Assembly: GCF_010550675.1 (NCBI RefSeq)
Contig: NZ_JAAGOA010000006.1
Location: forward strand, 1-64,000
Length of the DNA: 64,000 nucleotides
Direction: 5' to 3'
DNA from: Phytoactinopolyspora halotolerans
Lineage (GTDB): Bacteria; Actinomycetota; Actinomycetes; Jiangellales; Jiangellaceae
Part shown: positions 1-9,125 of the stretch, one piece after another
Layout of the letters: each line of letters begins with the position of its first letter
Position numbering within the stretch: position 1 is the stretch's first letter
The notes under the pieces: model-generated
The model's database searches: none
Told to the model about the DNA's origin: nothing
The model's input: the letters and a program-made list of their open reading frames with translations, nothing else
Made by a program: the position numbers and the translations under genes

Positions 1-2
1 AC

Positions 3-121
3 GTCCGGTGGTCATAGCGAAGCGGGAAACGCCCGGTCCCATACCGAACCCGGAAGCTAAGCCCTTCAGCGCCGATGGTACTGCCTTCTAGCGGAGGTGG
101 GAGAGTAGGACACCACCGGAC
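3..121 (+). rRNA. rrf: 5S ribosomal RNA
   Basis: This is a 119-nt 5S rRNA. The terminal helix is visible: GTCCGGTGG at 3-11 pairs perfectly with CCACCGGAC at 113-121. The conserved internal blocks CCGAACCCGGAAGCTAAGC and CGCCGATGGTACTGC, and the 3' GGGAGAGTAGGAC, match the actinobacterial 5S consensus. It is the last gene of an rRNA operon whose 16S and 23S genes must lie upstream of the window. A strong terminator follows 11 nt downstream. Confidence 0.97.
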
Positions 122-132
122 ACACACGTCAG

Positions 133-190
133 GAAGCCCTGGTTGTGTGAAGCTTGTTAACGACGAGCTTCACACAACCAGGGCTTCTTT
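133..190 (+). terminator. Intrinsic terminator of the rRNA operon
   Basis: A perfect 22-bp stem (133-154 with 166-187) with an 11-nt loop is followed by TTT and a T/C-rich tail. It lies 11 nt after the 5S rRNA, so it is the natural end of the rRNA operon. The stem is unusually long for an intrinsic terminator and may fold on both strands. Confidence 0.9.
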
Positions 191-296
191 CGTGTTCGGC
201 ACCCTGTCGTCTGCGTTGCCTGGTCAGATGCGGCGCCGGTGGGGCGTCAATGTGAGGGTGAGCAGCGTTCTGGGGCGCGGGTGAGCCCCTCACGAA

Positions 297-436
297 GTTG
301 CCTGTAACGCATCCCCGGAGATGTGCGGGGGAACCGTCCCTAGGTCGCCCTTAGCGCATCGCCGGAGACTTCCGGGGGGCCTTCCCGAGGTCGCCCGTAA
401 CGCATCCTCGGCGATCAGCCGGCGGTACCGTCCTTG
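297..436. repeat. Three imperfect 46-47 bp tandem repeats
   Basis: Three head-to-tail units (297-343, 344-389, 390-436) share the blocks GTCGCC, TAACGCATC and CCGGAGA, with a G-rich centre and a CCGTCC-like end. The third unit covers the stop codon and last codons of rmuC, which reads on the other strand. The first two are intergenic. The pattern suggests duplication of the 3' end of that gene. No function is apparent. Confidence 0.6.
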
Positions 437-1899
437 GGGTGCGCGTGTTGCTCATTGTGCGAGTCGTCGATGTCCAAGCCGTACCGATGATCGATCCTCT
501 CCAGTGCCATCAGGGACTGGTCAGAAGAGGCGATCAGCTCCGGCGCTTGAAGCTGACGCGCCGTGCGCTCGACTTGACCGGCGTTCTCAAGCTCGTCGTC
601 GACGACCTTGAGCTCAGCCATCTTCCGCGCGGTGACGAGTACGCGGCTCTCCAGGGAGCTCACGGTGCTGTTGTAGGCGCTGACCGCGTTGTCGAGTTGC
701 CGGCCGAGTTTGCCCATGTGACTACCCATGGTCGACAACCTCGCGTGAAGCTCGCGGCCCAGATCGAGCACATGTTGCGCATTCTGCGCCAGCGACTCCT
801 GTCGCCACGTGTAAGCTACGGTGCGGAGAAGGGCGACCAGCGTCGCCGGGGTGGCGAGCACGACGTTCCGTTCGAAGGCGTACTCGTACAGGGTCGGTGT
901 TTGCTCGACCGCAGCGTGCAGAAAGACCTCGGACGGGACGAACATCACCACGAACTCTGGCGCGGGAGTGAACTGCTCCCAGTATTGCTTGGCCGCCAGG
1001 GCATCGATATGGCTCTTCACGTGTCGGGCGTGAGCCGCCAGCCGGGCGTTGCGCGTGGCGTCGTCCCGGGCCTCTTGAGCCTCGAGGAAACCGTTGAAGG
1101 AGACCTTCGCGTCGACGACGACGTGCTTGCCGCCGGCAAGACTGACCACCAGGTCGGGCCTGAGGCGACCGTCGGCGGTCTCCGCCATGGCCTGCTCGGT
1201 GAAGTCGACGTGCTCCAGCATTCCGGCCACCTCTACCACCCGGCGAAGCTGGATCTCACCCCACCGGCCCCGGACCTGTGGCGCACGTAGCGCCGTGACC
1301 AGCTGCTGAGTCTCCTGCCGGAGCTTCTCGGCATCCTGGCCCATGCTCTCCACCTGGGTCCGCAACGCCGCGTACGCCTCAGCACGTTCCTTCTCCAGCC
1401 GTTGCGCGTGTGCCGTCACCTTCTCCAGTTGCTCGTTCAGAGGCTTGACCAGTGCTTCGACGGCGGTGCGCCGTTGATCCAGCTCGCTCTTCGCACGGTC
1501 TTCGGATCCCTTGAAGCGCTCCGCGGCAAGCTGGAGGAACTCATCACGGTTCTGTCGTAGGGCGGCCGCAGACAGCCGCTCGAACTGCTGGCCCAGCTGT
1601 TGCTGCTCCTGGCGGAGCAGGTTGAGCTTCTCCTCCGCGTCGGAACGTGCGTGAGCCAGCTGCGTCTCCAGTCGGGCCATCTCGGCGCCGGCGTCGCGAA
1701 GTTCAAACGTGCACTGCTCGTGTCGTTGAGCAAGCTCGTCGCGCTCACCTCGTACGGCGTCCCGCTCCGCACGGGCGGAGTCGCGCGCAGCGGTCAACGT
1801 CGCCATGCGTGCCGCCGCCCGCACACGAGAGACGAGCAGGCCTAGGACACCGCCCACGGCGAAGGCGAACAAGGTTACGAGGATGCCGGCTCCGTCCAT
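415..1899 (-). CDS. rmuC: DNA recombination protein RmuC
   Basis: RmuC-family protein of 494 residues, a membrane-tethered presumed nuclease that in E. coli limits recombination at inverted repeats. Residues 4-23 form an N-terminal membrane segment. A long charged coiled coil follows (about 30-200), then the RmuC domain opening with RGRWGEIQLRR (210-220) and containing the characteristic VVDAKVSF. The ATG at 1899 was chosen because the membrane segment starts immediately after it; an upstream extension would run antisense through ychF. The gene diverges from ychF with only about 50 bp between the starts. Confidence 0.93.
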   Translation of the reverse strand: MDGAGILVTLFAFAVGGVLGLLVSRVRAAARMATLTAARDSARAERDAVRGERDELAQRHEQCTFELRDAGAEMARLETQLAHARSDAEEKLNLLRQEQQQLGQQFERLSAAALRQNRDEFLQLAAERFKGSEDRAKSELDQRRTAVEALVKPLNEQLEKVTAHAQRLEKERAEAYAALRTQVESMGQDAEKLRQETQQLVTALRAPQVRGRWGEIQLRRVVEVAGMLEHVDFTEQAMAETADGRLRPDLVVSLAGGKHVVVDAKVSFNGFLEAQEARDDATRNARLAAHARHVKSHIDALAAKQYWEQFTPAPEFVVMFVPSEVFLHAAVEQTPTLYEYAFERNVVLATPATLVALLRTVAYTWRQESLAQNAQHVLDLGRELHARLSTMGSHMGKLGRQLDNAVSAYNSTVSSLESRVLVTARKMAELKVVDDELENAGQVERTARQLQAPELIASSDQSLMALERIDHRYGLDIDDSHNEQHAHPKDGTAG

Positions 1900-1950
1900 G
1901 CTTTGTACTCTGCCGCATGCCCCCGACAAAGTTGCGTACCCTAGACCCTC

Positions 1951-3024
1951 GTGAGCCTCACTATCGGAATCGTCGGGCTGCCGAACGTCGGCAAGTCCAC
2001 ACTCTTCAACGCGCTGACCAAGAACGATATCTTGGCGGCGAACTACCCGTTCGCCACCATCGAGCCGAATGTGGGCGTGGTCGGGGTCCCAGACCCCCGC
2101 ATCGCCACGCTGGCGCAGATCTTCGGCTCCGCTCGTCAGATACCGGCCACGGTCGACTTCGTCGACATCGCGGGCATCGTCAAGGGAGCGTCGGAGGGGC
2201 AGGGCCTGGGTAACCAGTTTCTGGCGAACATCCGCGAGGCGGACGCCATCTGTCAGGTGATCCGGGTCTTCAACGATCCCGACGTCGTCCACGTCGAGGG
2301 ACGGATCGATCCGAAGGATGACATCGAGACGATCAATACCGAACTCATTCTGGCGGACCTGCAGACGATCGAGAAGGCGCTGCCGCGGCTGGAGCGCGAG
2401 GTCAAGGGCTCCAAAGACAAGCAGGTCAACGTCGACGCGGCCCGCGAAGCGCAGGCGGTGCTGGAACGCGGGCAGACCGTCTTCACCGCCGGCCTCGATC
2501 AGGAGCCGTTGCGCGAGCTCCACCTGCTGACCGCCAAGCCGTTCCTATACGTGTTCAACATGGACGACGAGGAACTGGGAAACACCGAGCTCCGTGCCCG
2601 GTTGCAGGACCTGGTCGCTCCTGCCGAGGCGATCTTCCTCGACGCCAAGATCGAGTCCGAGCTGGTCGAGCTGGACGACGCGGAGGCGCTCGAGCTGCTG
2701 CAGTCGATCGGCCAGGAGGAGTCCGGCCTGGACATGCTCGCCCGCGTCGGCTTCGACACGCTTGGCCTGCAGACCTATCTCACCGCCGGACCGAAGGAAG
2801 CGCGGGCCTGGACCATCCGCAAGGGCGCCACCGCGCCGGAGGCCGCCGGCGTGATTCACACCGACTTCCAGCGGGGCTTCATCAAGGCCGAGATCGTCTC
2901 GTTCGATGACCTCGTCAGCGTGGGCGGCATGGTCGAGGCCAAGGCCAAAGGCCTGGTGCGCATGGAAGGCAAGGACTACGTGATGCGGGATGGCGACGTC
3001 GTGGAGTTCCGATTCAACGTCTAG
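1951..3024 (+). CDS. ychF: Redox-regulated ATPase YchF (Obg-like)
   Basis: Ribosome-associated P-loop NTPase of 357 residues, the usual family length. The G1 motif GLPNVGKS is at 9-16, the G3 region reads DFVDIAG, and the NKxD position is replaced by NMDD, consistent with the ATP preference known for YchF/OLA1. The C-terminal third is a TGS domain ending in [11 protein letters not shown]. The start is GTG at 1951. Single gene, divergent from rmuC. Confidence 0.96.
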   Translation: MSLTIGIVGLPNVGKSTLFNALTKNDILAANYPFATIEPNVGVVGVPDPRIATLAQIFGSARQIPATVDFVDIAGIVKGASEGQGLGNQFLANIREADAICQVIRVFNDPDVVHVEGRIDPKDDIETINTELILADLQTIEKALPRLEREVKGSKDKQVNVDAAREAQAVLERGQTVFTAGLDQEPLRELHLLTAKPFLYVFNMDDEELGNTELRARLQDLVAPAEAIFLDAKIESELVELDDAEALELLQSIGQEESGLDMLARVGFDTLGLQTYLTAGPKEARAWTIRKGATAPEAAGVIHTDFQRGFIKAEIVSFDDLVSVGGMVEAKAKGLVRMEGKDYVMRDGDVVEFRFNV

Positions 3025-3148
3025 CGTTGGTCGGCGATCGTCGTGGGCAGCGCAGCATCCGCGTGAACGCGCAGCGGCGTATCTATGTCGTCTGTGAGAT
3101 GGAGGTGCGGACGATGGCGAACTCGTCGATCACGCCGCTGGAGGCCAC

Positions 3149-3667
3149 GTGACCGGTCACCTGACTGTGGTCTCGGGCCTGCCCGGCGTTGGGAAGACCA
3201 GCGTGGCCGCGATCCTGGCCGCTCGCACAGGAGCGACTCATCTGTCCATCGACGCGGTCGAGGAGTCGATTCTCGGCAGCGGCCTGCCACCCGGTTGGGA
3301 GGTCGGGGTCGCTGCGTATGAGGCGACGCGCGCCATGGCCGAGATGAACCTGCGGCTCGGCCGCGATGTCGTGGTCGATGCTGTCAACGACAGTGAGGAT
3401 GCGAGACAGACCTGGCGCACTGCGACCTCAGCGACCGGTGCGGTCCTCGCTTTCGTCTACCTCATGATCTCTGATGCTCGAGAGCATGAGCGCAGACTTG
3501 TGGGCAGGGATCGAGGTCTTGTTCATGTTGGCGAGCCGACGTGGACAGACGTGCAGCGACGTCGCGTGGAGTACGCGGTCTGGTCGGACGACGTACTCGC
3601 GTTCGACACATCAACTCGCTCCGCGGGTGAGATCGCGGAGATGATCACGGCGCGGATCGGACGATGA
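3149..3667 (+). CDS. Small P-loop kinase-like protein
   Basis: P-loop NTPase of 172 residues of the AAA_33 / zeta-toxin-like kinase type. Walker A is GLPGVGKT at 10-17. The segment THLSIDAVEESIL resembles the acceptor-recognition region of small-molecule kinases, and GRDVVVDAVN resembles the second conserved strand of this fold. Substrate is unknown. GTG start at 3149 with CTGGAGG just upstream. No partner gene (for example an antitoxin) is beside it, so a metabolic or nucleotide kinase is as likely as a toxin. Confidence 0.75.
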   Translation: MTGHLTVVSGLPGVGKTSVAAILAARTGATHLSIDAVEESILGSGLPPGWEVGVAAYEATRAMAEMNLRLGRDVVVDAVNDSEDARQTWRTATSATGAVLAFVYLMISDAREHERRLVGRDRGLVHVGEPTWTDVQRRRVEYAVWSDDVLAFDTSTRSAGEIAEMITARIGR

Positions 3668-3850
3668 CGTCGCCGCATCTCGCAGGTGGCCTCACTGCTG
3701 TACCTTCGCGCGGACCCAGTCATGAGATCCCGCTGCCGTAGGAAGACCGCTGTCGGACCGGCCGACAACCAAAGCCGGCAGGCCTCGACCACGCTGCGTC
3801 CTCGGAGGGTTCGGGTGTGGTGCTCTCCGCTGTCGTCGTCCCTGCCGCGA

Positions 3851-4267
3851 TCAGCGCTTGGACGCGAGGAGTAGAGCGGGGTCGCGGCGCGTCCCCCCCG
3901 ACGAGCGCGTGCCCTCCTCGCGCTCGATGATGGCTTCGAGACGCCCTCGGTGCTCCGCGAGCTGCGCGAGCTTGGCGTCGATGCGGGCCAGCTCCTCCTG
4001 CAGCATCGGGTCGAGGCAGGGCTCGACGTCGCCGGTCCCTCCGCAGACGCAGGCCAGGATCTGCGCGATCACGGTCGTGGAGAGACCGGCGTCGAGCAGT
4101 CGTCGGATTCGCGCCACGCGCTCGACATCGTCGGCCGCGTACAGGCGCTGGCCGGCGGCGGAGCGCTCCGGGGCCAGCAGGCCCTGCTCTTCGTAGTACC
4201 GCAGCAGCCGCGGGCTGACACCCGTCGCGGCCGCCATGTCGCCCACCCGCAATGTGTCGTCCATCAC
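3851..4267 (-). CDS. MerR-family transcriptional regulator
   Basis: MerR regulator of 138 residues: winged helix at about 6-50 (LRVGDMAAATGVSPRLLRYY), then a dimerisation coiled coil. Cysteines at 73, 75 and 84 in the linker (ACVCGG and EPC) could bind a metal or sense oxidation, as in SoxR- or CueR-like members, but the spacing is not an exact match to either. It is divergent from the aldo/keto reductase at 4313 with a 45-bp shared promoter region, so it probably controls that gene and itself. Translation may begin at the second Met (4264). Confidence 0.88.
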   Translation of the reverse strand: MMDDTLRVGDMAAATGVSPRLLRYYEEQGLLAPERSAAGQRLYAADDVERVARIRRLLDAGLSTTVIAQILACVCGGTGDVEPCLDPMLQEELARIDAKLAQLAEHRGRLEAIIEREEGTRSSGGTRRDPALLLASKR

Positions 4268-4312
4268 TCCGCCTTGCCCCTCTCATGCATGTGAGCATCC
4301 AGCATCGGTTCC

Positions 4313-5169
4313 ATGATTGATACGAACTTCCTCATCGGCGGTGATCTTCCCGTTCACCGTATCGGCTTCGGCACCATGCGCTTCGCCGACCACCCGGATG
4401 CCCGTCGCGGGGCGACCGCTCCCGTCTGGGCACCGCCCACGGATCGCGACGCGCTGATCCGGGTCATGCACGCCGCCCTCGACCTGGGCGTGAACCTCTT
4501 CGACACCGCCGACGCCTACGGCCTGGGCTCAGGCGAGGAGTTCGTGGCCGAGGCGCTGGCCGGCGCGTCCGACGTCGTCGTCGCCACCAAGGTCGGCATC
4601 CTCCGGCCTGGCCCCGAGAGTTGGGTGCCGCTAGGCCACCCCGACTACCTGCGCCAGCAGATCGAGCTGAGCCTGCGCCGACTCGGTCGAGAGGCCATCG
4701 ACCTGCTGTACCTGCACCGCATCGACGAGGGCTACCCGATCGCGGACCAGGTCGGTGCTCTCTCGGCCGCGGTCGAGCAGGGCAAGGTCCGGCAGATCGG
4801 GCTGTCCGAGGTGAGCACGGACCAGCTGGACTCGGCTCTGGAGGTCGCGCCGATCGCCGCGGTCCAGAACCTTTACAACATCGCCGCCCGCGACCACGAG
4901 CCCGTCCTCGACCGCACCGCCGACCTCGGGATCGCGTTTGTGCCGTTCTTCCCCTCTCCTTCGACGACTCCAAGATGACGCAGCTGCGGCAGGTCGCCGC
5001 CAGACACGGCGCGACCGCGCGGCAGGTGGCGCTGTCCTGGCTCCTGCACCGGTCCCCGAACATCGTGCCGATCCCCGGAACGACGTCCGTGGAGCATCTC
5101 GCGGCGAATGTTGCCGCCCAGGACCTTGCCCTGTCCGACGAGGATCTGGCAGTGCTCGCCTCCGCGTAG
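4313..5169 (+). pseudogene. Aldo/keto reductase, frameshifted
   Basis: NADPH-dependent aldo/keto reductase. The first frame (4313-4978) holds the catalytic tetrad: D64 and Y69 in NLFDTADAYG, K93 in VATKVG and H135 in LLYLHRID. The frame ends early in SPSTTPR. The missing C-terminal part (ARQVALSWLLHRSPNIVPIP and onward) continues in the -1 frame to 5169. The join falls at the C4 run at 4951-4954; one extra C would restore an open frame of about 285 codons reading FFPLSFDDSKM. Either a genuine inactivating slip or a homopolymer sequencing error. Divergent from the MerR gene. Confidence 0.85.
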
Positions 5170-5222
5170 GCGGCGCGGGCAGGCGTCCGCACGTCCCATC
5201 GCCCGGATATGGGAATCGCCGG

Positions 5223-5864
5223 TCACCGCGCGAACATGTGGAGGCACGCGTCGACGCCCGTGACCACGATGCCGGCGGACGACACGTCGGCCCAGCGTGA
5301 CCGGCGCAGGCGTAGGCGATCGGACGTCAGCACCTCGGTTCCTCTGGCATCACGCGAGATCCCGTCGAACTCGTAACCCAGCTTCCGGGATACGGCCTGC
5401 GAGGCGTGGTTGTCCTGAAAGACCTCGCTTCGCGCCGCCTCCGCGCCGTGATCGAACGCCAGGGTGAGAACGCCAGTGCGAGCCTCGGTGCCGAGTCCGT
5501 GTCCGTGGTGCGGGAGCCCCAGCCACGACGTTGTGGTCACCTCCCGCACCACTGGGAAGTCCTTCGCGCGCAGCGTCACCATGCCGACAGGCTCACCCGT
5601 GGGCATGAACATCCCCAACCCGAGGCTCCAGTCATCGACCGTCCACTCGGCCAGTTCGCTCCAGTAACTCTGCAACACGATCTGTGCTCGCTCGGCCGCG
5701 GAACCATCGGTCCACGGCGTGAGGAATGGGCGCTCCGACGGACGGTGGATGCCACGACCGGCCAGCTCTGCCAGCTGCGCGATCTCCTCTTCGCGTGGCA
5801 GTCGCAACTGCAGACGTGCAGTGGTGATGGCGAGTCGGAATGTCGGCCAGAGATCGTCGATCAT
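5223..5864 (-). CDS. GNAT-family N-acetyltransferase (RimJ/RimL-like)
   Basis: Acetyltransferase of 213 residues with the layout of ribosomal-protein or amino-acid N-acetyltransferases: an early TARLQLRLP strand, a mid-protein GEPVGMVTLRAKD, the acetyl-CoA loop GLPHHGHGLGTEAR, and the terminal DNHASQAVSRKLGYEFDG. The start at 5864 (MIDDLWPTF) was chosen because the N-terminal extension of the longer frame is low-complexity. Substrate unknown. Confidence 0.88.
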   Translation of the reverse strand: MIDDLWPTFRLAITTARLQLRLPREEEIAQLAELAGRGIHRPSERPFLTPWTDGSAAERAQIVLQSYWSELAEWTVDDWSLGLGMFMPTGEPVGMVTLRAKDFPVVREVTTTSWLGLPHHGHGLGTEARTGVLTLAFDHGAEAARSEVFQDNHASQAVSRKLGYEFDGISRDARGTEVLTSDRLRLRRSRWADVSSAGIVVTGVDACLHMFAR

Positions 5865-6078
5865 GCTCGGAATGGTGCTATGAGACGGGTGGATGCGCCA
5901 GTGCTTTTCGACTGCGATCCGGACGTCGGGCTGCTTGGCCACGGATTCGTTGGAGGAGCGGGCACGTGACGTGCTTGGCGTCTGGGGCCGGTCCGCGCGG
6001 TCGCGGGCTCCGCCCATGCGGACCTACACGCGCTGATATGGTCGAGTCCCGGCACCGAACCGCTAGCAGGTGGGATCA

Positions 6079-6540
6079 GTGACAACCACGCCCGGTCATC
6101 GGCACATCTCTGGTATTTCCGATCTCAGGATCCGCGTGGCGCACCGTGGCGATATCCCCGAGATCCTGGATTTCTGGGCAGAGGCCGGCGAGAACCGAGA
6201 TCGGCCACCTGATGGTGCCGCCCTCGTTGAGGCGTTGCTGTCCCGTGATCCGGAGGCACTCATCGTCGCGGATTCGGGCGGGCGCATTGTGGGGACCGTG
6301 ATCGCGGGATGGGACGGCTGGCGAGCGCATCTGTACCGGTTGGCGGTCGCTCCTGGCCTCCGTGGACGAGGCATCGCGCGGCTACTGATGGAGCACGCGG
6401 AGGAACGGCTTCGCGCACTCGGAGCGATCCGGTTCGATGCGATGGTGCTGACCAGCAATGCCACCGGGACGGCTGTCTGGGAGGCGATGGGATATCGACT
6501 GCAGGACGATTGGGCTCGCTGGGTGAAGCCGGTCCCGTAA
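6079..6540 (+). CDS. GNAT-family N-acetyltransferase
   Basis: Single-domain GNAT of about 153 residues. The acetyl-CoA motif is LAVAPGLRGRGIARLLM and the C-terminal strand reads NATGTAVWEAMGYRL. GTG at 6079 follows the purine-rich CAGGTGGG by 4 nt; an in-frame GTG at 6070 would add three residues. It is convergent with the YCII gene. Substrate unknown. Confidence 0.88.
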   Translation: MTTTPGHRHISGISDLRIRVAHRGDIPEILDFWAEAGENRDRPPDGAALVEALLSRDPEALIVADSGGRIVGTVIAGWDGWRAHLYRLAVAPGLRGRGIARLLMEHAEERLRALGAIRFDAMVLTSNATGTAVWEAMGYRLQDDWARWVKPVP

Positions 6541-6592
6541 CGTCAACGCCGGCCGTTCAGTGTACTGCCGACACCGGGCCAGCGCGCTTACC

Positions 6593-6910
6593 TCATGCCA
6601 GGCCATCCCGCACGCTCGCTTCGGTTGCGGCGTTGTACGCGCTGACCTCGATGTTCGTCCACACGCCAGTGCGCCAGTAGACGTCCTGTTCCATCATCGC
6701 GGTGGCGGCGTCCGCGTCGGCGGCCCGGACGACGAGGACGGAGGCGCTCATGTCGGCGAGCGCACCGGCGACGATGAGCCGGCCGTCCGACAGCATCCGC
6801 GCCACGTTGTCCAGGTGTTCGGCCCGGTACGGCTCGCGCTTGGTCGCCGCGTCCTCGACGTACGTCGCGCGGACGAAGAAGGTGGGTTCGAACTCGACGG
6901 TGTGCGCCAT
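6593..6910 (-). CDS. YciI-like (YCII) domain protein
   Basis: Small protein of 105 residues with a dimeric ferredoxin-like YCII fold: a first strand (EPTFFVRATYV), the helix containing the conserved His (RAEHLDNVARML) and the GRLIVAGAL strand. Family members bind small aromatic or chlorinated compounds or have unknown roles. ATG at 6910 (MAHTVEFEP) is preferred over a longer low-complexity frame. Function unassigned. Confidence 0.82.
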   Translation of the reverse strand: MAHTVEFEPTFFVRATYVEDAATKREPYRAEHLDNVARMLSDGRLIVAGALADMSASVLVVRAADADAATAMMEQDVYWRTGVWTNIEVSAYNAATEASVRDGLA

Positions 6911-7068
6911 CTCAGGTGCCTCCCTCAGCGCCGCGACCGGGCACTGTGCTGTCGTTCGGTATGCGGGTGTGCCGTGGGACGCCGGGCATGCCGATCGGGT
7001 GCCGGTGCCCGGCGCGTACCGCCATCCTGCCACCGGTGCCCGGACCGCTCGGGCATAGGGTGAGGCTC

Positions 7069-7680
7069 ATGGCGAAGCCGACGCGCTGGGTGACCGATAC
7101 CAAGGACGGGCATTCCGAGTGGTACGTCGACCGGTTCCGGCGGATGGCCGCTGAGGGCGAGGACTTGGCCGGTGAGGCCCGGCTGGTCGATGCGATGGTG
7201 CCCCGCCGGGCGCGGGTGCTGGACGGCGGCTGCGGCACCGGCCGCGTCGGTGCCGAGCTGCACGCGCGCGGCCACGCCGTCGTCGGGGTCGACGCCGATC
7301 CGGTGCTGATCGAGGCGGCGAAGGCGGACCACCCGGGTCCCGACTGGCAGGTAGTCGACCTGGCGGAGATCGACCTCGCGACGGTCGGGCAGGATGAACC
7401 GTTCGACGCGGCGGTGCTCGCCGGAAACGTGATGGTGTTCGTCGCGCCCGGAACGGAGACCGAGGTCCTGCAACGGGTGGGCCGATGCGTGCGGCCGGAC
7501 GGCTTCGTCATCGTCGGCTTCCACGTCAACCGGGAGCTCGCCCTCGCCGACTTCGACACGTACGTGACCGACGCCGGCCTGCGGGTCGAGCATCGGTTCG
7601 CCACCTGGGATCTGAAGGCGTGGCACGACGACGCCGACTTCGCGGTGAGTGTGCTGCGCCACCAGCCCGCCCCGGCGTAA
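7069..7680 (+). CDS. Class I SAM-dependent methyltransferase
   Basis: Methyltransferase of 203 residues. Motif I is VLDGGCGTGRVGAEL, motif II has the acidic GVDADP, and the post-I region DLAEIDL precedes FDAAVLAGNVMVF (motif IV). It matches small stand-alone methyltransferases of the Methyltransf_11/25 type. ATG at 7069 was chosen because the residues before it are compositionally unlike the fold. Its acceptor cannot be deduced and its neighbours give no hint. Confidence 0.87.
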   Translation: MAKPTRWVTDTKDGHSEWYVDRFRRMAAEGEDLAGEARLVDAMVPRRARVLDGGCGTGRVGAELHARGHAVVGVDADPVLIEAAKADHPGPDWQVVDLAEIDLATVGQDEPFDAAVLAGNVMVFVAPGTETEVLQRVGRCVRPDGFVIVGFHVNRELALADFDTYVTDAGLRVEHRFATWDLKAWHDDADFAVSVLRHQPAPA

Positions 7681-7724
7681 CGCCTCACCTGGTCGAACGC
7701 CTTCGGCGTCGCCCGGGTCGGACG

Positions 7725-8945
7725 CTACGGTATAGCGGCGGGTAGGGCGCAACGCACCACGGGCCAGCGGCCGGAGACGTCGGCGAGGACGACGTCCGCA
7801 CGTAACCCCGGCGCCAGCCGACCGCGGTCGTTCAATCCCGCCGCGTCCGCGGGCCCAGCCGTAAGCAGGGCCACTGCGGCGGGCAATGTCGCGAGGCCGT
7901 TCCGGACCAGTTCGGTTCCGGCCGCCAGCAGCGCCGACGGCAGGTAATCCGACGTCAACGCCGTCACCCATCCCGCCTCCACCAGACGTGCGGCGGAGAC
8001 GTTCCCCGAGTGCGATCGGCCCAGCACCACGTTCGGTGCCCCGGCCACCACGTGCAGGCCGAGCTCCCGGGCCCGTTCGGCCGCTTCCGGCGTCGTCGGG
8101 AACTCCGCCACCGAGCCATGTCTGCGAACGAGTGCGTCGACCTCGTCTTCCGTCGCCGGGTCATGACCGGCCAGGCGTATCCGGCCCCGGCCGGCGAGGC
8201 CGCCCAGCCAGTCCAGCGCGGCGTCGCGGGTGTGCAGCTGCGTGTCCCGTTCGACGCGCAGCCGTTCGACGTGCGACGCGGCCTGCTCGGCGCTCATCTC
8301 CTCCGCCTCGACGAGCCAGCGCCGCATGGTCCCCGGATCCGCGTACTGGCCTTGGCCGGGCGTGTGATCCTCATGTGAGATCAGCGGCGGCGGCCAGGCT
8401 TCCCGCGCCGGGTCGAGCCGTCCGGCGAGCTCGGCCACGCCGGACGGGCAACGTATGTCGAGTCGATGCAGGATGCGGTGGTCCATCCGGGGTGGCGCGC
8501 CGTGGCCCGCTCCGCCCGTGGTCGCCGCCTGGATCGTCTCGTAGACAGCGCCCGCCGTCGGCGACTCGATCGGGATCCCCACCGCCGAGCGTGCCTGGAA
8601 CGCCACCCCGTGGTACGCCGTGGTGATCCCGGCGCCGAGCAACTCCGCCTCCACCGCCTGGAACGCCAGGTCCGCCGGGACCGACGCGCCGGGCCGCGGA
8701 CGGCACGCCCGCACCAACCGGTCGTTGTGCACGTCCACCAGGCCCGGCAGGCAGAGCAGGCCGGCGCCGTCAACGTCGGCTCCGCGGCCGGCCGGGTGCG
8801 GCCCGACCTCCTCGATCACGCCGTCGCGGACGACGAGGCGTGCGTCGTCGACGATGCGCCCGCCGACGACCGCGCGGACGTGGCCGAGCACGAACCGGCC
8901 GGGCGCGTGGGCGGCGTGCCGGCTCTCGAGTCCCATCGCTCGCAT
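7725..8945 (-). CDS. phnM: PhnM-like amidohydrolase
   Basis: Amidohydrolase-superfamily protein of 406 residues, resembling ribose 1-methylphosphonate 5-triphosphate diphosphatase. Family marks: LCLPGLVDVHND near the first metal site, the RPRPG segment, LISHEDHTPGQGQY, and the C-terminal TSDYLPSALLAAG. The usual PhnM motif around HTDNLE is here VHNDRLV, so it is a divergent member. In C-P lyase operons PhnM acts together with PhnGHIJ, none of which is present. It diverges from the HAD hydrolase. Start at ATG 8945 or 8936. Confidence 0.8.
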   Translation of the reverse strand: MRAMGLESRHAAHAPGRFVLGHVRAVVGGRIVDDARLVVRDGVIEEVGPHPAGRGADVDGAGLLCLPGLVDVHNDRLVRACRPRPGASVPADLAFQAVEAELLGAGITTAYHGVAFQARSAVGIPIESPTAGAVYETIQAATTGGAGHGAPPRMDHRILHRLDIRCPSGVAELAGRLDPAREAWPPPLISHEDHTPGQGQYADPGTMRRWLVEAEEMSAEQAASHVERLRVERDTQLHTRDAALDWLGGLAGRGRIRLAGHDPATEDEVDALVRRHGSVAEFPTTPEAAERARELGLHVVAGAPNVVLGRSHSGNVSAARLVEAGWVTALTSDYLPSALLAAGTELVRNGLATLPAAVALLTAGPADAAGLNDRGRLAPGLRADVVLADVSGRWPVVRCALPAAIP

Positions 8946-8965
8946 CCGTCCAGCTTCGCAGTCGT

Positions 8966-9048
8966 CCGAACAACAGGTAGCGGGTTGAACCGGTTGTTCA
9001 CCGAACCGGCACGCGATACGCACGACCAGTTCGGTCTGTTGTCGAACC
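8966..9048. promoter_or_regulatory. Dyad-rich shared promoter of the phosphonate genes
   Basis: The divergent region between phnM and the HAD hydrolase contains several short symmetrical elements: GAACAAC (8968-8974) facing GTTGTTC (8993-8999), a palindromic AACCGGTT (8988-8995), and GTTCG (9029-9033) facing CGAAC (9043-9047). The clustering of GAAC/GTTC half-sites suits one or more operators for the PhnF-like GntR regulator encoded at 16174. This assignment is inference. Confidence 0.4.
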
Positions 9049-9125
9049 ATGGTCACCGTCAGCTGATCGACCAGGCCTCGGGGGCATCCGGGGCCGGGCG
9101 ACGCGAGCGAGGCATCGGAGGAACC

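Noticed and set aside
3149-3667. Zeta-type toxin of a toxin-antitoxin pair
   Set aside because: The fold is similar, but no small antitoxin gene is adjacent; a general kinase-like call is safer.
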